Positions 1 through 8,847 of a stretch of 38,990 bases of DNA are shown in pieces (the stretch's first letter is position 1; the number at the start of each line of letters is the position of its first letter). This DNA comes from Pseudonocardia sp. N23. Its GTDB lineage: Bacteria; Actinomycetota; Actinomycetes; Mycobacteriales; Pseudonocardiaceae. The notes below the pieces were generated by a model. The model was not told where the DNA came from. It saw nothing but the letters and a program-made list of their open reading frames with translations, and ran no database searches. Location of the stretch: contig NZ_BEGX01000024.1 of NCBI RefSeq assembly GCF_002583555.1, forward strand, positions 1 through 38,990. Reading direction: 5' to 3'. The position numbers and the translations under genes were made by a program.

Positions 1-121
1 GGCCGCAAGTAAACCCGCACAACATCAGTTACACCGCTCAGTTGACAGTCCCGGCGCCGCGGCACCACAGGCGAAGCAGGGGGTGTGGGTGGGCTGCGCA
101 GGGTCTCCCTCCACGGCCGAA

Positions 122-148
122 GGGCCGGCCGGGGTGTCCGGCCGGCCC
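122..148 (-). terminator. GC-rich hairpin after the protease gene
   Basis: A perfect 11-bp stem (122-132 with 138-148) closes a 5-nt loop, about 27 nt past the stop of the minus-strand protease gene. There is no clear U-tract, as is usual for actinobacterial terminator-like hairpins. The rest of 1-175 shows no gene I can support. Confidence 0.6.
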
Positions 149-175
149 CTCGGGGTCGGTGTCGTGCTGCTGCGG

Positions 176-1915
176 TCAGCCGCGCGGGCGGCCGCAGGTG
201 GTGCATGCGGCGGCGTCGGGTGCCAGGGTCGTGCCACAGGTGATGCAGCCGACCGGGGCGGGGTGGTCGACGACGACCGTGGTGGCTCCCGGGTCGAACG
301 ACGAGTCGGCCGGGGCGACCGGAGGAGCAGGGCGGTAGAGCGCGCCGTCCTGCTGCCAGGTCTGCTGCGGGCCGACGGCGGGGATGCCGACGGGCGGGCT
401 CGTCGGGGCGACGGGTCCGGCCTGCCGGACCGGCTGACCCTGCGGAGCCGGGTGACCCGGCTGGGCCGTGTAGCCCTGCGGGGCCTGGTGACCCGGCTGG
501 GCCGTGTAGCCCTGCGGGGCCTGGTAGCCCTGCGGGGCGGCGTAGCCCTGCGGCGCGTACCCGAGCTGACGGCCGTATCCGTTCTGTGCCGCGTACCCGT
601 CGGACGGCGCCATGTTGTGCGGCACGTTCTGGGGCGCGTTCGGGTTCGGCTGCACGGGGTAGCCGTTGCCGGCCGGGGCCGGGCCACCGGGGCGGCGCTT
701 GCGCGACACGAGCAGGATCGTCGTGGCACCGGCGATCAGGAGGACCGCGCCACCACCGATCAGCGACCACATCAGGATCGGCGGCATGCCCTCGGAGGCG
801 GGCGGCGCGACGGGGGTGTCACCGAACTTGTCGCGAGCCTTGGCGGCGAGGGTCTTGAACTGGGTGGCCTGGGCGTGCTGCGGGTGGACCTGCAGGAGCT
901 TGTCGAAGCCCGCGATGGCGTCGGTGTAGTGGCCGCCGTAGTAGGCGTCGAGGGCGGCGCGGAAGTTCTTGTCCTCCGGGCCCAGCTCGTTGCGGACACC
1001 GTTGCGCGACAGCAGCTCCGAGAGGCCCTGCGACGGCGCGATGAAGTTGAAGGCCTGCGACTCGCTGGCCGGCTTGAAGCTGTTGACGCCGATGACGCGG
1101 CCGTCCAGGCCGACGGTCGGGCCGCCGCTCATGCCGCCGGACAGGGCGGCGCTGGTCTCGTAGACGGGAACGGTGCCGAGGGTCTTCTTGGAGCTGACCT
1201 GGCCGTCCTTGTTGGACGGTTCGAGGCTGGCGTCGGTGACGGCGTCGGCGCTGGCCGGGTAGCCGATCGACAGCACCGGGGTGCCGATCTGGACGTCGGC
1301 GTCGGTGGCGAGCTCGACGCTCGGCAGGTCGGTGGTCTCGACCTTCAGCAGGGCGACGTCGCCCTGGTCGAGGGGCCGGTAGTCGACGACGCGGGCGGGC
1401 AGGGCGTTGGCGTTGGTGTTCGAGCCGTTGATGACCGAGATCTGGGCGTCGATGGGCGAGCCCTTGGTGGCCCCCTCGACGGTCCAGTTGGCCATGCCGT
1501 ACTGGTAGGCGGTGGCGAGGTCGACGCCGGGGATGGCGGCGACGACCTGCTGGGCGGCAGCCAGGACGAACTCGGACTTGATGCCGTTCGCGGTGCTGGT
1601 GTCGACGCAGTGGCCGGCGGTGGCGACGTAGCCGTTGGGGTTGACGCCGAAGCCGGTGCAGGTGGTGCTGAGCTGGTAGGGGGCGCCGTTGTTGAAGAAC
1701 GTGCCGGACTCGTCGGCGACGTAGCCGGTGAAGGTGCTGGTCAGGTAGGTGATGGCGGGACGGACGGCGGCGGCGGTCTTCTCGGTGGCGGTTGCCGCCT
1801 GCGGTGACCCGGGTGGCGCCGACGTCTGCGCCACGGCGGGTGCGACGCCGATGAGGGCGGCCGCGACGGCGGCGGCGCCGACGGTGGCGACACGGGACAG
1901 GGTGCGCAGTGCCAT
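176..1915 (-). CDS. Membrane-anchored trypsin-like serine protease with TPR-like segment and C-terminal zinc ribbon
   Basis: Predicted 579-aa extracytoplasmic serine protease. A Sec-type signal peptide (about 1-29, ending AVAQ) is followed by a chymotrypsin-fold domain with the triad His102 (TAGHC), Asp186 (GDVALL) and Ser263 (GMSGGP). Cys86 and Cys103 could form the disulfide typical of the His loop. Residues about 316-365 look like one TPR-type helical pair. A transmembrane helix (about 379-403, then RKRR) anchors it, followed by a cytoplasmic tail rich in Pro, Gln, Tyr and Gly with 12-residue repeats, ending in two CxxC pairs (CITC, CTTC) that resemble a zinc ribbon. The ATG at 1915 has a good AAGGA ribosome site; the frame stays open upstream, but that sequence is low-complexity Arg-rich. 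The outside protease joined to an inside zinc ribbon suggests signalling across the membrane (inference). The substrate is unknown. Confidence 0.85.
   Translation of the reverse strand: MALRTLSRVATVGAAAVAAALIGVAPAVAQTSAPPGSPQAATATEKTAAAVRPAITYLTSTFTGYVADESGTFFNNGAPYQLSTTCTGFGVNPNGYVATAGHCVDTSTANGIKSEFVLAAAQQVVAAIPGVDLATAYQYGMANWTVEGATKGSPIDAQISVINGSNTNANALPARVVDYRPLDQGDVALLKVETTDLPSVELATDADVQIGTPVLSIGYPASADAVTDASLEPSNKDGQVSSKKTLGTVPVYETSAALSGGMSGGPTVGLDGRVIGVNSFKPASESQAFNFIAPSQGLSELLSRNGVRNELGPEDKNFRAALDAYYGGHYTDAIAGFDKLLQVHPQHAQATQFKTLAAKARDKFGDTPVAPPASEGMPPILMWSLIGGGAVLLIAGATTILLVSRKRRPGGPAPAGNGYPVQPNPNAPQNVPHNMAPSDGYAAQNGYGRQLGYAPQGYAAPQGYQAPQGYTAQPGHQAPQGYTAQPGHPAPQGQPVRQAGPVAPTSPPVGIPAVGPQQTWQQDGALYRPAPPVAPADSSFDPGATTVVVDHPAPVGCITCGTTLAPDAAACTTCGRPRG
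451..560. repeat. 36-bp in-frame tandem repeat in the protease tail
   Basis: Two near-identical 36-bp units begin at 451 and 487, followed by shorter degenerate copies. They encode [16 protein letters not shown] repeats in the cytoplasmic linker. The period is a multiple of three, so copy-number change would keep the frame. Confidence 0.8.
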
Positions 1916-2064
1916 GGCGGGGGTCCTTCCTCGACCGAGTCCGTGCGACCTGTTCCGGGTGCGGTGTCTCGGGGGCTGTCGTGCTGACACCGAGAACGAT
2001 GCCGCTCGCAGGGGGCCGGTTCGAGGTTGGTTCCTGGCAGGTGCGGGGGCGCGTTGCCGCTGGT

Positions 2065-2090
2065 CGGGGGTGCGGTTTTCCACACCCCCG
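2065..2090 (-). terminator. Hairpin terminator after the FtsX-like permease gene
   Basis: An 8-bp stem (2065-2072 with 2083-2090) extends past one mismatch by two more pairs and closes on a TTTT loop. It lies 17 nt beyond the permease stop and upstream of the protease promoter region (1916-2064). It could insulate the two units. Confidence 0.6.
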
Positions 2091-2106
2091 GCGGCGTGGG
2101 AGCAGG

Positions 2107-4464
2107 TCAGCCCGTCGCGAGCGCCACGGCGGGCGGGGTGCGGGCGGCGCGTGCGGCGGGGGCGAGCGAGAGCAGCAGCGCGGCGACGAGGACGGCCGGG
2201 ACGATCACGAACAGGAGCCTGCCGGGAACGGCGAGGTCGCCTGCGACGCCGGTGGCGGTGGCGAGCTGCCACCACAGGACGCGGGCGGCGCCGAGCCCCA
2301 GCGGGACGCCGACGACGAGCGCCGGCAGCACGGTGGTGGCGGCCATGACGGCGAGGGTGGCGCGGACCTGGCCGGGGGTGGCGCCGAGCACGGACAGGAC
2401 GGCGACCTCGCGCGCGTGCCTGCGCCCGGAGGTCAGCAGCGCGTGCGCGAGCCCGCTGCCCGCGACGACGGCGAGCACGAGCGCGAGCAGTTCGGGCAGG
2501 GTGACGAGGTCGGCGAGGTTGGCGACGGCGGTGGGCACGTCGCGTTGGAAGACCTCGAGGTTCCGGCTGAGCTCGGCGAACAGGGCGTCGGCGGCGCCGG
2601 GTACGGCGAGGACGGTGGCGTCGTAGAGGGGCTGTCCGGGCGCGACCTGGCGCATGACGTCAGGGGCGACGACGGCACCGTCGCCGATACCGCCGTGGTT
2701 CTGCGAGGTGATCACAGCCTTGCCGACGATCTGCAGCGTGACGGTGCCGCCCTGGATGCGGCGGACCTCGAGGGTGTCGCCGACGTCGAGGCCCAGCCTG
2801 GACGCGAGCCGCGGGCCGATGGCGACCTCACCGGGACCGGTCGGCATCCGGCCGCCGGCGACGGCGATGGGCATCCGTCCCTTGCGGACGTCGCGGCTGG
2901 TGACCTCGATCTGGTCGCCGTCGGCGAGCTCGGCGGTGCCCGCGGCGCCGACGTCGAGGGCGGCGACGCGGGGGTCGGCGACGAGGCGCGCGATGTCGGC
3001 CTCGCGTGCGTCGACGATCGTGAGGTCGGCGGCGTGCCCGTAGCGGGCGGGGGTGTCGACGAGGCGTTGCAGGCTGGCCCCGAACGAGATGGCGGCGACG
3101 ACGCCGGCCATGGCGAGGGACGCGGCGATGACCGTGGCGACGGCGGGGACCCCGCCACGGCCGAGGCGGCCGTGCATCGCGAGCCGGGTGCCGAGCAGCG
3201 CGGCGGGCCAGCGTCGCAGCGGGTTGATCGCGGCGGCACGGACGGACGGCACGACCGTCGCCCTGCGGCGTCCGGCGATCGCCGCCGTGGCCGCCACGAC
3301 GAGTGAGAACACGAGCGCGGTGCCGATCCCGCCGAGCAGGACGAGCGACCAGACCGGCCGGAACCCGGGTTCGGGTTCGAATCGCGCCTGGCTGCCGAGG
3401 GGTTCGAGCCAGCCGGCGGCGAGCGCGACACCGCCCGCGACGATCCCGGCGACCGCTGCGGCGCCGGCGGCGGCGAGGACGCGGGCGGCGGCGCGTTCGC
3501 TCGCACGCATGCCGAGTGCCGACTCGACACGTTGGGTGCCGCCGCGGACGCCGTGGTGGCGCACCATGCTCTGCCCGAGGACCTGCAACCCGCCGAGGGC
3601 GAGGACGACGACGAACACGACGAGCCCGCCGACGAGGACCTGCTCGGCAGCCCGGACCGACGGGTCGACGGTCGCGCTGGGCAGCTCGACGGTGCGTTGC
3701 GTGTACTGGGAGATCAGCGACGGCGAGATCTGGTCGACGACCGCCGCGGTGCGGGCGAACGCGGCGCCGAAGCGCTGGGCGGCGTCGGGGTCGGCGGCGA
3801 GCCGGACGTAGATCGAGTAGCCGATGATGTCGGGCAGGAACTTCGCGGCGAACGCGGGCCCGGCCTGGACGGGGGCGAGCGCCCCGCCCCACGCGGGCAT
3901 CCGGCCGATCCCGACGACGCGCACCGTCGTGCTGGGGCCGGCGGGTGGGCCGAAGCCGACGTCGAACTTCGAGACCTGGTCGAGGGTCAGCATCCGCAGC
4001 GTGACGATGGACCCGACGCCCAGCCCGCTGCTCTGGGCGATGGATTCGCTGAGCAGGATCTCGTCGGCGGCGTCCCGGGCGGGCGCACGGCCCTCGACGA
4101 CCACGGGGTCGAGGAGGTTCTCGTGCGCGGTCGTCGGGGCGCCGATGGAGACGAACCGGAGGGCGGGACCGTCGAGCTGGGCGATCCACGCCTCGTCGGT
4201 GCGGGCCTGTGCGACGCCGGGCAGCGATGGGACGGCCGCGGCGAGCTGGGGCTGGTCGGCGGCCACGAGGGTGCGGGCGTCGTCGAGATGGACGGCCTCG
4301 ACGAGCCGCGGGTAGGCCGAGGCGGTGCGCCCGGCCAGCCCGACGCCGCCGAGCACGATGCCCGCGACCAGCCCGAACACCACGCCCATGAGCAGGGTCG
4401 CCCGCCAGCCGACGCGCACCTCGGCCCGGGCGACGGCGCGGATCGCGCCGAACGCGTCACCCAT
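2107..4464 (-). CDS. FtsX-like ABC transporter permease
   Basis: Predicted 785-aa integral membrane permease with two FtsX-like modules. There is an N-terminal TM helix after about 20 residues, a large extracytoplasmic domain (about 50-260), a cluster of three TM helices near 275-400, another TM near 440, a second extracytoplasmic domain, and three C-terminal TM helices (from about 655, ending SLAPAARAART). This is the MacB/LolC-type layout used for lipoprotein or peptide export, or for mechanotransmission rather than bulk import. Its start overlaps the histidine-kinase stop by 8 bp, and with the ATPase gene it forms one transcription unit, so it is the likely membrane partner of that ATPase. 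The substrate cannot be read from the sequence. Confidence 0.85.
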   Translation of the reverse strand: MGDAFGAIRAVARAEVRVGWRATLLMGVVFGLVAGIVLGGVGLAGRTASAYPRLVEAVHLDDARTLVAADQPQLAAAVPSLPGVAQARTDEAWIAQLDGPALRFVSIGAPTTAHENLLDPVVVEGRAPARDAADEILLSESIAQSSGLGVGSIVTLRMLTLDQVSKFDVGFGPPAGPSTTVRVVGIGRMPAWGGALAPVQAGPAFAAKFLPDIIGYSIYVRLAADPDAAQRFGAAFARTAAVVDQISPSLISQYTQRTVELPSATVDPSVRAAEQVLVGGLVVFVVVLALGGLQVLGQSMVRHHGVRGGTQRVESALGMRASERAAARVLAAAGAAAVAGIVAGGVALAAGWLEPLGSQARFEPEPGFRPVWSLVLLGGIGTALVFSLVVAATAAIAGRRRATVVPSVRAAAINPLRRWPAALLGTRLAMHGRLGRGGVPAVATVIAASLAMAGVVAAISFGASLQRLVDTPARYGHAADLTIVDAREADIARLVADPRVAALDVGAAGTAELADGDQIEVTSRDVRKGRMPIAVAGGRMPTGPGEVAIGPRLASRLGLDVGDTLEVRRIQGGTVTLQIVGKAVITSQNHGGIGDGAVVAPDVMRQVAPGQPLYDATVLAVPGAADALFAELSRNLEVFQRDVPTAVANLADLVTLPELLALVLAVVAGSGLAHALLTSGRRHAREVAVLSVLGATPGQVRATLAVMAATTVLPALVVGVPLGLGAARVLWWQLATATGVAGDLAVPGRLLFVIVPAVLVAALLLSLAPAARAARTPPAVALATG

Positions 4465-6127
4465 GCCGGGGCGGGGCCGCGGCGGCGCGGGCGGGGACGG
4501 TGACGGGCCCGGTCACTGTCGTGACGGGGGCGACCGTGTGCAGCGGCACCCGACCGCTGACGGTGGTGCCGCGGCCGGGCGCGGAGCTGAGCTCCAGGGT
4601 GCCGCCGATGGCGCCGAGCCGGTCGGCCATGTTCTGCATGCCGGCGCCCGCGGCCATGTTGTCGACGTCGCAGCCCGGCCCGGTGTCGACGACGGAGAAG
4701 CGCAGCTCGTCCTCGTCCTGCTCCAGGGCCACGACGACGCTCGCGTCGGGGGCGTGCTTGGCCGCGTTCTGCAGGGCCTCCAGGCAGCAGAAGTAGACGG
4801 CGGCCTCGAGCTGCTCGCCGTGGCGGCCCAGGCCCGTGGCGGTGACGGTGACGTCGAGGGGGTTGCGTTTGGCGGCGGCGCGCAGGGCCTCGCCGAGGCC
4901 CGAGTCGCGCAGCAGCGGCGGGTAGATGCCGTGGGCGAGGTGGCGCAGCTCCTGGATCGACTCGCGGACGCCGGCGTCGAGCTCGTCGATCAGCTCGAGG
5001 TAGGACGCGGCGGTCTCGCCGGACTCGGTCAGCCCGTCGCGGACGAGCCGCAGCCCGACGGCGAGGGCGACGAGGTGCTGCTGGGCGCCGTCGTGGAGGT
5101 CGCGCTCGATGCGGCGACGTTCGGCGTCGGCGGTGCGGACGAGTCGGCCGCGGGAGGCCTGCAGGTCGGCGTTGGACCGGCGCAGGTCGGCGAGGGTGGC
5201 CTGCAGGGCCTCGTCGAGGGCGCGGTTGCGCAGCACGATCGCGAGCCGGCGGGCGACCTCGGCGAGGGCGCGTTCGTCGGCGGCGGTGAACCGGTCGGAG
5301 TCCAGCGGCCGTTCGACGACGACGAGCGCGAGCACCCGGCCGCCGTGGACCGCGGGGGCCAGCCGCAGCTGGGTGGCGACGCCGGTGGCGTCCTGCTCGG
5401 CGAGCAGCCGGGGCAGCCACAGCCGCAGCCAGCCGGGTCCGGCGACACCGGCGCGTTCGAGGGTGGCCGTCTCGGTGGCGTCGAGCGGCGGTGGGGGTGG
5501 GGTCTCCTCGAACGGCTCGGGGACGACGAGGCCGCGGTGCAGGCCGGGGACATCGGGATCGCCCGTCCAGATCTGGACCGACGACAGCCGCCAGTCGCGG
5601 CGCATGGTCTCGGCGAGGCGGCGCAGCAGGTCGTCGACGGGCGTGCCACGGCCGGCGCGTTCGGCGAAGTCGGCGAGCAGCTCGTCGGGCGAGCGGCGGG
5701 TGCCCAGCAGCGACATGCGTGCCGAGCGCCCGGCGCGGCGCCCGAGGGGACCGGCGAGGGTGGCGACGAGCAGCATCCCGATCAGCGCAGGGTTGACGAG
5801 GTCCTGCTGCGCCCCGGACGGCAGCTTGCCCAGGATCAGCAGGGTGAGGACGAGCCCGGCGTCGACGGCGACGGCGAGCCCGGCGAAGTCGGCGGCGGCC
5901 ACCAGCACCGACGTGCTGGCCCGGCGGGCGCGCGCGTTGAACCCGGCGACGACCGCGACGACGACCGGGGCGAACGCGAGCAGCGCGGACACCCACAGCG
6001 GCGGGCCGCCGCGCAGCAGCCCGACGCACACGGCGACCGATGCGATCCCGACCCCGACGACGAGGCCCGACAGCAGCAGCGAACGACGAGCGCGGCGGCC
6101 CGGGGCGGTGGAGGCGGCCCGGATCAC
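4457..6127 (-). CDS. NarL/DesK-type sensor histidine kinase with membrane and GAF-like domains
   Basis: Predicted 556-aa sensor kinase. The N-terminal region (about 12-130) has about four TM helices. A GAF-like sensory region (about 145-300) and a short coiled coil follow. The HisKA_3 phosphoacceptor is in ERDLHDGAQQHL with His345. The HATPase domain shows an N-box (EALQNAAKHA) and G-boxes (DTGPG, GAGMQNMADRL, GRGT). The GTG start overlaps the upstream ATPase stop (GTGA), and its 3' end overlaps the permease start by 8 bp, so translation is probably coupled to the transporter. No response regulator lies anywhere in the window, which is unusual because kinase and regulator normally sit side by side. 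It could sense substrate through the transporter, as BceS-type kinases do, but that kinase class is different (inference). Confidence 0.88.
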   Translation of the reverse strand: MIRAASTAPGRRARRSLLLSGLVVGVGIASVAVCVGLLRGGPPLWVSALLAFAPVVVAVVAGFNARARRASTSVLVAAADFAGLAVAVDAGLVLTLLILGKLPSGAQQDLVNPALIGMLLVATLAGPLGRRAGRSARMSLLGTRRSPDELLADFAERAGRGTPVDDLLRRLAETMRRDWRLSSVQIWTGDPDVPGLHRGLVVPEPFEETPPPPPLDATETATLERAGVAGPGWLRLWLPRLLAEQDATGVATQLRLAPAVHGGRVLALVVVERPLDSDRFTAADERALAEVARRLAIVLRNRALDEALQATLADLRRSNADLQASRGRLVRTADAERRRIERDLHDGAQQHLVALAVGLRLVRDGLTESGETAASYLELIDELDAGVRESIQELRHLAHGIYPPLLRDSGLGEALRAAAKRNPLDVTVTATGLGRHGEQLEAAVYFCCLEALQNAAKHAPDASVVVALEQDEDELRFSVVDTGPGCDVDNMAAGAGMQNMADRLGAIGGTLELSSAPGRGTTVSGRVPLHTVAPVTTVTGPVTVPARAAAAPPRHG

Positions 6128-6918
6128 GGCTGCTCCCCGAAGGCGTCGGTGCCCCCGCCGAGCAGCATGCCGTCGCGCATCCGCACGATCCGTTGCGCGC
6201 CACCGGCGACGTCGGCGCTGTGGGTGACCATCAGGATCGTCTGGCCGTCGTGGTGCAGGCGGGTGAACAGGTCGAGGACCTCGGCGGCGCCGTCGGAGTC
6301 GAGCGCGCCGGTCGGTTCGTCGGCCAGCAGGAGTGTGGGGCGGTTGGCCAGCGCGCGGGCGATGGCGACGCGCTGGCGCTGCCCGCCGGACAGGGCCGCG
6401 GGCCGCTCCCCCTGTTTCTCCAGCAGGCCGAGGGTGTCGAGGAGGTCGCGGGCGCGCTCGGTGGCCTCGGCGGGCCTCGCCCCGGCGACGAGCGCGGCGA
6501 GCGCGACGTTCTCCAGCGCGGACATGTGGTCGATGAGGTGGAAGAACTGGAAGACGAGACCGACGTGGCGACGGCGCAGGCGGGCCAGCCGGGATCCGCT
6601 GAGCTCCTCGGTGCGGACCCCGGCGAGCGTCACCGATCCCTCGTCGGCCCGGTCGAGGCCGGCGAGCAGGTGCAGCAGCGTCGACTTGCCGCTGCCCGAC
6701 GGGCCCATGAGCGCGACGAACTCGCCGTGCCCGACGGTGAGGTCGACGCCGCGCAACGCCCGGACGGGTGCGGTCTCTGCCTCGTAGGTCTTGCGCAGGC
6801 CGCGGACGACCAGCTCGGGAGGGGCCGCCGGGCCGACCGCGGACGGGTCCGGCACGTCGTCGGGCAGGGGCGCGTCGACCGCCCGCGCCGTCGCCTCGAA
6901 GCTCGCACTCACCTGCAT
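6124..6918 (-). CDS. ABC transporter ATP-binding protein (MacB/LolD type)
   Basis: Predicted 264-aa cytoplasmic ATPase. It has Walker A (GPSGSGKST, residues 72-80), Q-loop (VFQFFHLI), signature (LSGGQRQRVAIARAL), Walker B (LLLADEPTGALD) and switch His (VTHSAD), so it should be active. The sequence resembles the LolD/MacB/FtsE group that pairs with FtsX-fold permeases, matching the permease two genes downstream. I chose the ATG at 6918 because GGGA lies 8-11 nt upstream; a GTG at 6963 would add 15 residues of non-conserved sequence. It is the first gene of the three-gene operon. Confidence 0.9.
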   Translation of the reverse strand: MQVSASFEATARAVDAPLPDDVPDPSAVGPAAPPELVVRGLRKTYEAETAPVRALRGVDLTVGHGEFVALMGPSGSGKSTLLHLLAGLDRADEGSVTLAGVRTEELSGSRLARLRRRHVGLVFQFFHLIDHMSALENVALAALVAGARPAEATERARDLLDTLGLLEKQGERPAALSGGQRQRVAIARALANRPTLLLADEPTGALDSDGAAEVLDLFTRLHHDGQTILMVTHSADVAGGAQRIVRMRDGMLLGGGTDAFGEQP

Positions 6919-7059
6919 CACCGATTCCCGACCTGTCGCTGTTGGGCACACCGGCATCGCCACCTGCCGCGGGCGACGTCCGAATCGTCGGAACGGGCCC
7001 CGGATCCGTTACCCGGCGCCAGTTCCGACGTGCTGTCCGCTTTCGCGATCATTCCCTGG

Positions 7060-7917
7060 TCAGACCAGCTTGCCCACACGCAGGTACCGCTCGGACTCCT
7101 CCTTGTGCATCCGCTCGTCGTGCCCGATCTGGCGCAGCAGGTCGGCGAGGGAGGTGTGGGCGCCGTACTCGTCGGCGAACACCGAGCCGTGCAGCCGGGT
7201 CTCGAACTCGGGGTGCTCGGCGACGAACTCCGCGTACTCGTGCTCGGCGTGGTCCTCGAAGTCGGCGTTGAGGCGGTAGCTCCAGCGCGGCGCGAGCACG
7301 AACAGCAGCCAGGACGTGTGGTAGTAGCCGACGGCCATCAGCCACGGCAGGAACCGGTAGCGGAAGGCGTTCAGCGTCCGGCCGCGCTGCGCGACGAGCT
7401 CGGCCGTGATGAGCAGGTGCCACTCCTCGTTGTCCTGCTGCTCACGGTTCTCCTCGATGCGCTCGCGGATCCGGTACGCCACACCGACGTCGCGGTGGCG
7501 CCGGGTCAGCGCGCGGTAGGCAGCGTTCTCCCAGATCTGGTACGGGATGCGGGCGACGATCTCCAGGACCTGGAACTTCTCCATGGTGCGGCGGCGGCCG
7601 TAGAGCAGGTCCATCGTCGCGAACAGCATCTTCGCGACGAGGCTGTAGCGCCGCCGCGGCGCGGTCAGCGTGACGTCCTGCTCGCGGCGCAGCGCCCGGC
7701 GTCCGAGTCTCGGGGTCTCGGCTGCGGTGACGCGGCCGGGGCCGGCACCTGGCGGCGTCGCCGGCGCGCTCGCACCGGGCCGGGAGACGTGGCGCGGGGA
7801 GGGGAACTCGGGCAGGAACTCGACGGTCGGCATGCGGTCGACGTCGGGGCCGGTCTCGACGGCCGTGACGGCACGCAGGTCGCGGTGGGTGGCGTGGGGA
7901 AGGGTCGGGGCGCTCAT
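7060..7917 (-). CDS. Alternative-oxidase-like di-iron carboxylate protein
   Basis: Predicted 285 aa: about 90 low-complexity Pro/Arg-rich residues, then a region that lines up along its length with alternative oxidase, the non-proton-pumping quinol:O2 oxidoreductase. LEIVARIP matches the AOX helix with the first ligand (Glu119). NEEWH gives Glu164 and His167 where AOX has NERMH. FEDHAEHEYAEF gives Glu221 and the conserved Tyr228 where AOX has LEEEA..SYTEF. HDERMH gives Glu268 and His271 where AOX has ADEAHH. All six predicted iron ligands are therefore kept. A hydrophobic stretch (about 188-210) corresponds to the monotopic membrane-binding region. The third acid of LEEEA is His here. The ATG has a GAGGAG site about 6 nt upstream. 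The gene is alone. If it is a true AOX it would bypass the cytochrome branch; another quinone or di-iron oxygenase role is possible. Confidence 0.75.
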   Translation of the reverse strand: MSAPTLPHATHRDLRAVTAVETGPDVDRMPTVEFLPEFPSPRHVSRPGASAPATPPGAGPGRVTAAETPRLGRRALRREQDVTLTAPRRRYSLVAKMLFATMDLLYGRRRTMEKFQVLEIVARIPYQIWENAAYRALTRRHRDVGVAYRIRERIEENREQQDNEEWHLLITAELVAQRGRTLNAFRYRFLPWLMAVGYYHTSWLLFVLAPRWSYRLNADFEDHAEHEYAEFVAEHPEFETRLHGSVFADEYGAHTSLADLLRQIGHDERMHKEESERYLRVGKLV

Positions 7918-8210
7918 GGCGGGCTCCTCGTCGGCTGCCCGGTCAGGCTCTGGCGCCGTCCCGGTGACGAGGTGAACCCTGCCCGCGGCGGGCGGGCGCT
8001 CCGATCATGCTGCCCGGCCGAACCCGGCACGCGCTCCCCCACCGTCCGGGGTGTGGCGGGCACCCCCACCGATGGCGGCGACCACCCCGTCGCGGGTCGT
8101 CCTGGCGTGCCCGGGGGTCGTGTTGTGTGCCGCTCCGGGCGGGTCGTAGGGTTGGCACGCGGTTGAGAACACAGTCCGCGTCACCTGTCCGGAGAGCCCG
8201 AGGAGCGACG

Positions 8211-8609
8211 GTGCGCATGAACGGTGAGACGGGCGGGCACTCCGACGAGGTCGGAGAGCCCACCGCCGAGGTGATCCGTTTCGACGCCGTCGAGCACGGC
8301 GACGGGGCGGTCGTCCTGCATGTCAGCGGCGAGGTCGACACGCTGACGGCGCCGATGCTGTCCGAACGCATCGCCGACCGGCTTCCGTCGGCGTCGCTGC
8401 TGGTCCTCGACCTGTCGTCGGTGACGTTCCTCGGTTCGGCGGGCCTGGCGGCACTGGTCGCGGCCAAGGACGAGGCGCAGCAGCAGGGCCGCAGGCTCAC
8501 GCTGGTGTGCGGTTCCCGGATCGTGACGCGCGCGCTCGAGGCGACCGGCCTGCTCGGCCTGTTCGACACCGCCGACGGTGTGCCGGAGGCGTTGCGCCCC
8601 TCGGCCTGA
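8211..8609 (+). CDS. STAS-domain anti-sigma factor antagonist
   Basis: Predicted 132-aa STAS protein of the SpoIIAA/RsbV type. The core runs from about 32 to 125, with VSGEVDTLTAP early and the phosphorylation loop FLGSAG. Ser76 sits at the position phosphorylated in RsbV. Such proteins bind and sequester an RsbW-like kinase when unphosphorylated, freeing the sigma factor. The GTG at 8211 has AGGAG 5 nt upstream; an in-frame ATG at 8217 is the alternative. The 293-nt gap upstream (7918-8210) has no gene, only a small hairpin (8048-8066) and a weak SigF-like match (8122-8146). The tRNA-Sec gene starts 17 nt after the stop, so the two could be cotranscribed. A partner could be the RsbW at 18.3 kb. 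Confidence 0.85.
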   Translation: MRMNGETGGHSDEVGEPTAEVIRFDAVEHGDGAVVLHVSGEVDTLTAPMLSERIADRLPSASLLVLDLSSVTFLGSAGLAALVAAKDEAQQQGRRLTLVCGSRIVTRALEATGLLGLFDTADGVPEALRPSA

Positions 8610-8625
8610 GGGTCGGCGGCGCCGG

Positions 8626-8721
8626 GGAGGCGTCTGGGTGCCTGGTGGCCCCCGCGGTCTTCAACACCGACGTGGCCGAGCATCTCGGTCAGGCGGGTTC
8701 GATTCCCGTCCGCCTCCGCCA
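8626..8721 (+). tRNA. selC: tRNA-Sec (anticodon UCA)
   Basis: A 96-nt type II tRNA with encoded CCA. The acceptor stem pairs 8626-8632 with 8711-8717, with an eighth position mismatched (T8633/C8710). The D-stem is 6 bp with a 4-nt loop (8637-8642 with 8647-8652, one T-C mismatch), a tRNA-Sec hallmark. The anticodon loop 8659-8665 carries TCA at 8661-8663. A long variable arm (CCGAG/CTCGG, extended by two pairs) spans about 8674-8690. The T-arm (8693-8709) has a TTCGATT loop. The discriminator is G8718. The UCA anticodon, 6/4 D-arm and long extra arm together identify the UGA-reading Sec tRNA, supported by selD, selA and selB 3-7 kb away. Confidence 0.95.
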
Positions 8722-8835
8722 TCCGGCCCACGTTCCCCCTGCGGGAGGCCGCCGTCCGGGTGAACAACGGGTGTCCCGGTGATCGACTTCGTCTCCGTTG
8801 CGGCGGGTCGGAACAGCGCGGACCGGGGCGGATGC

Positions 8836-8841
8836 CACAGT
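8836..8841 (+). promoter_or_regulatory. CACAGT -10-like box, leaderless amidase-family gene
   Basis: CACAGT ends exactly 6 nt before the ATG at 8848. It fits the CANNNT variant of the spacing seen at many starts in this window, and no ribosome site is present. Confidence 0.4.
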
Positions 8842-8847
8842 GAACCG

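Noticed and set aside
83..1807. Long plus-strand open frame opposite the protease gene
   Set aside because: Translation is repetitive Gly/Arg/Val without motifs; the minus strand encodes a coherent protease. High GC makes such shadow frames common.
8122..8146. SigF promoter for the first STAS gene
   Set aside because: Only GTT and GGGT match; spacing fits but the score is too weak to list.
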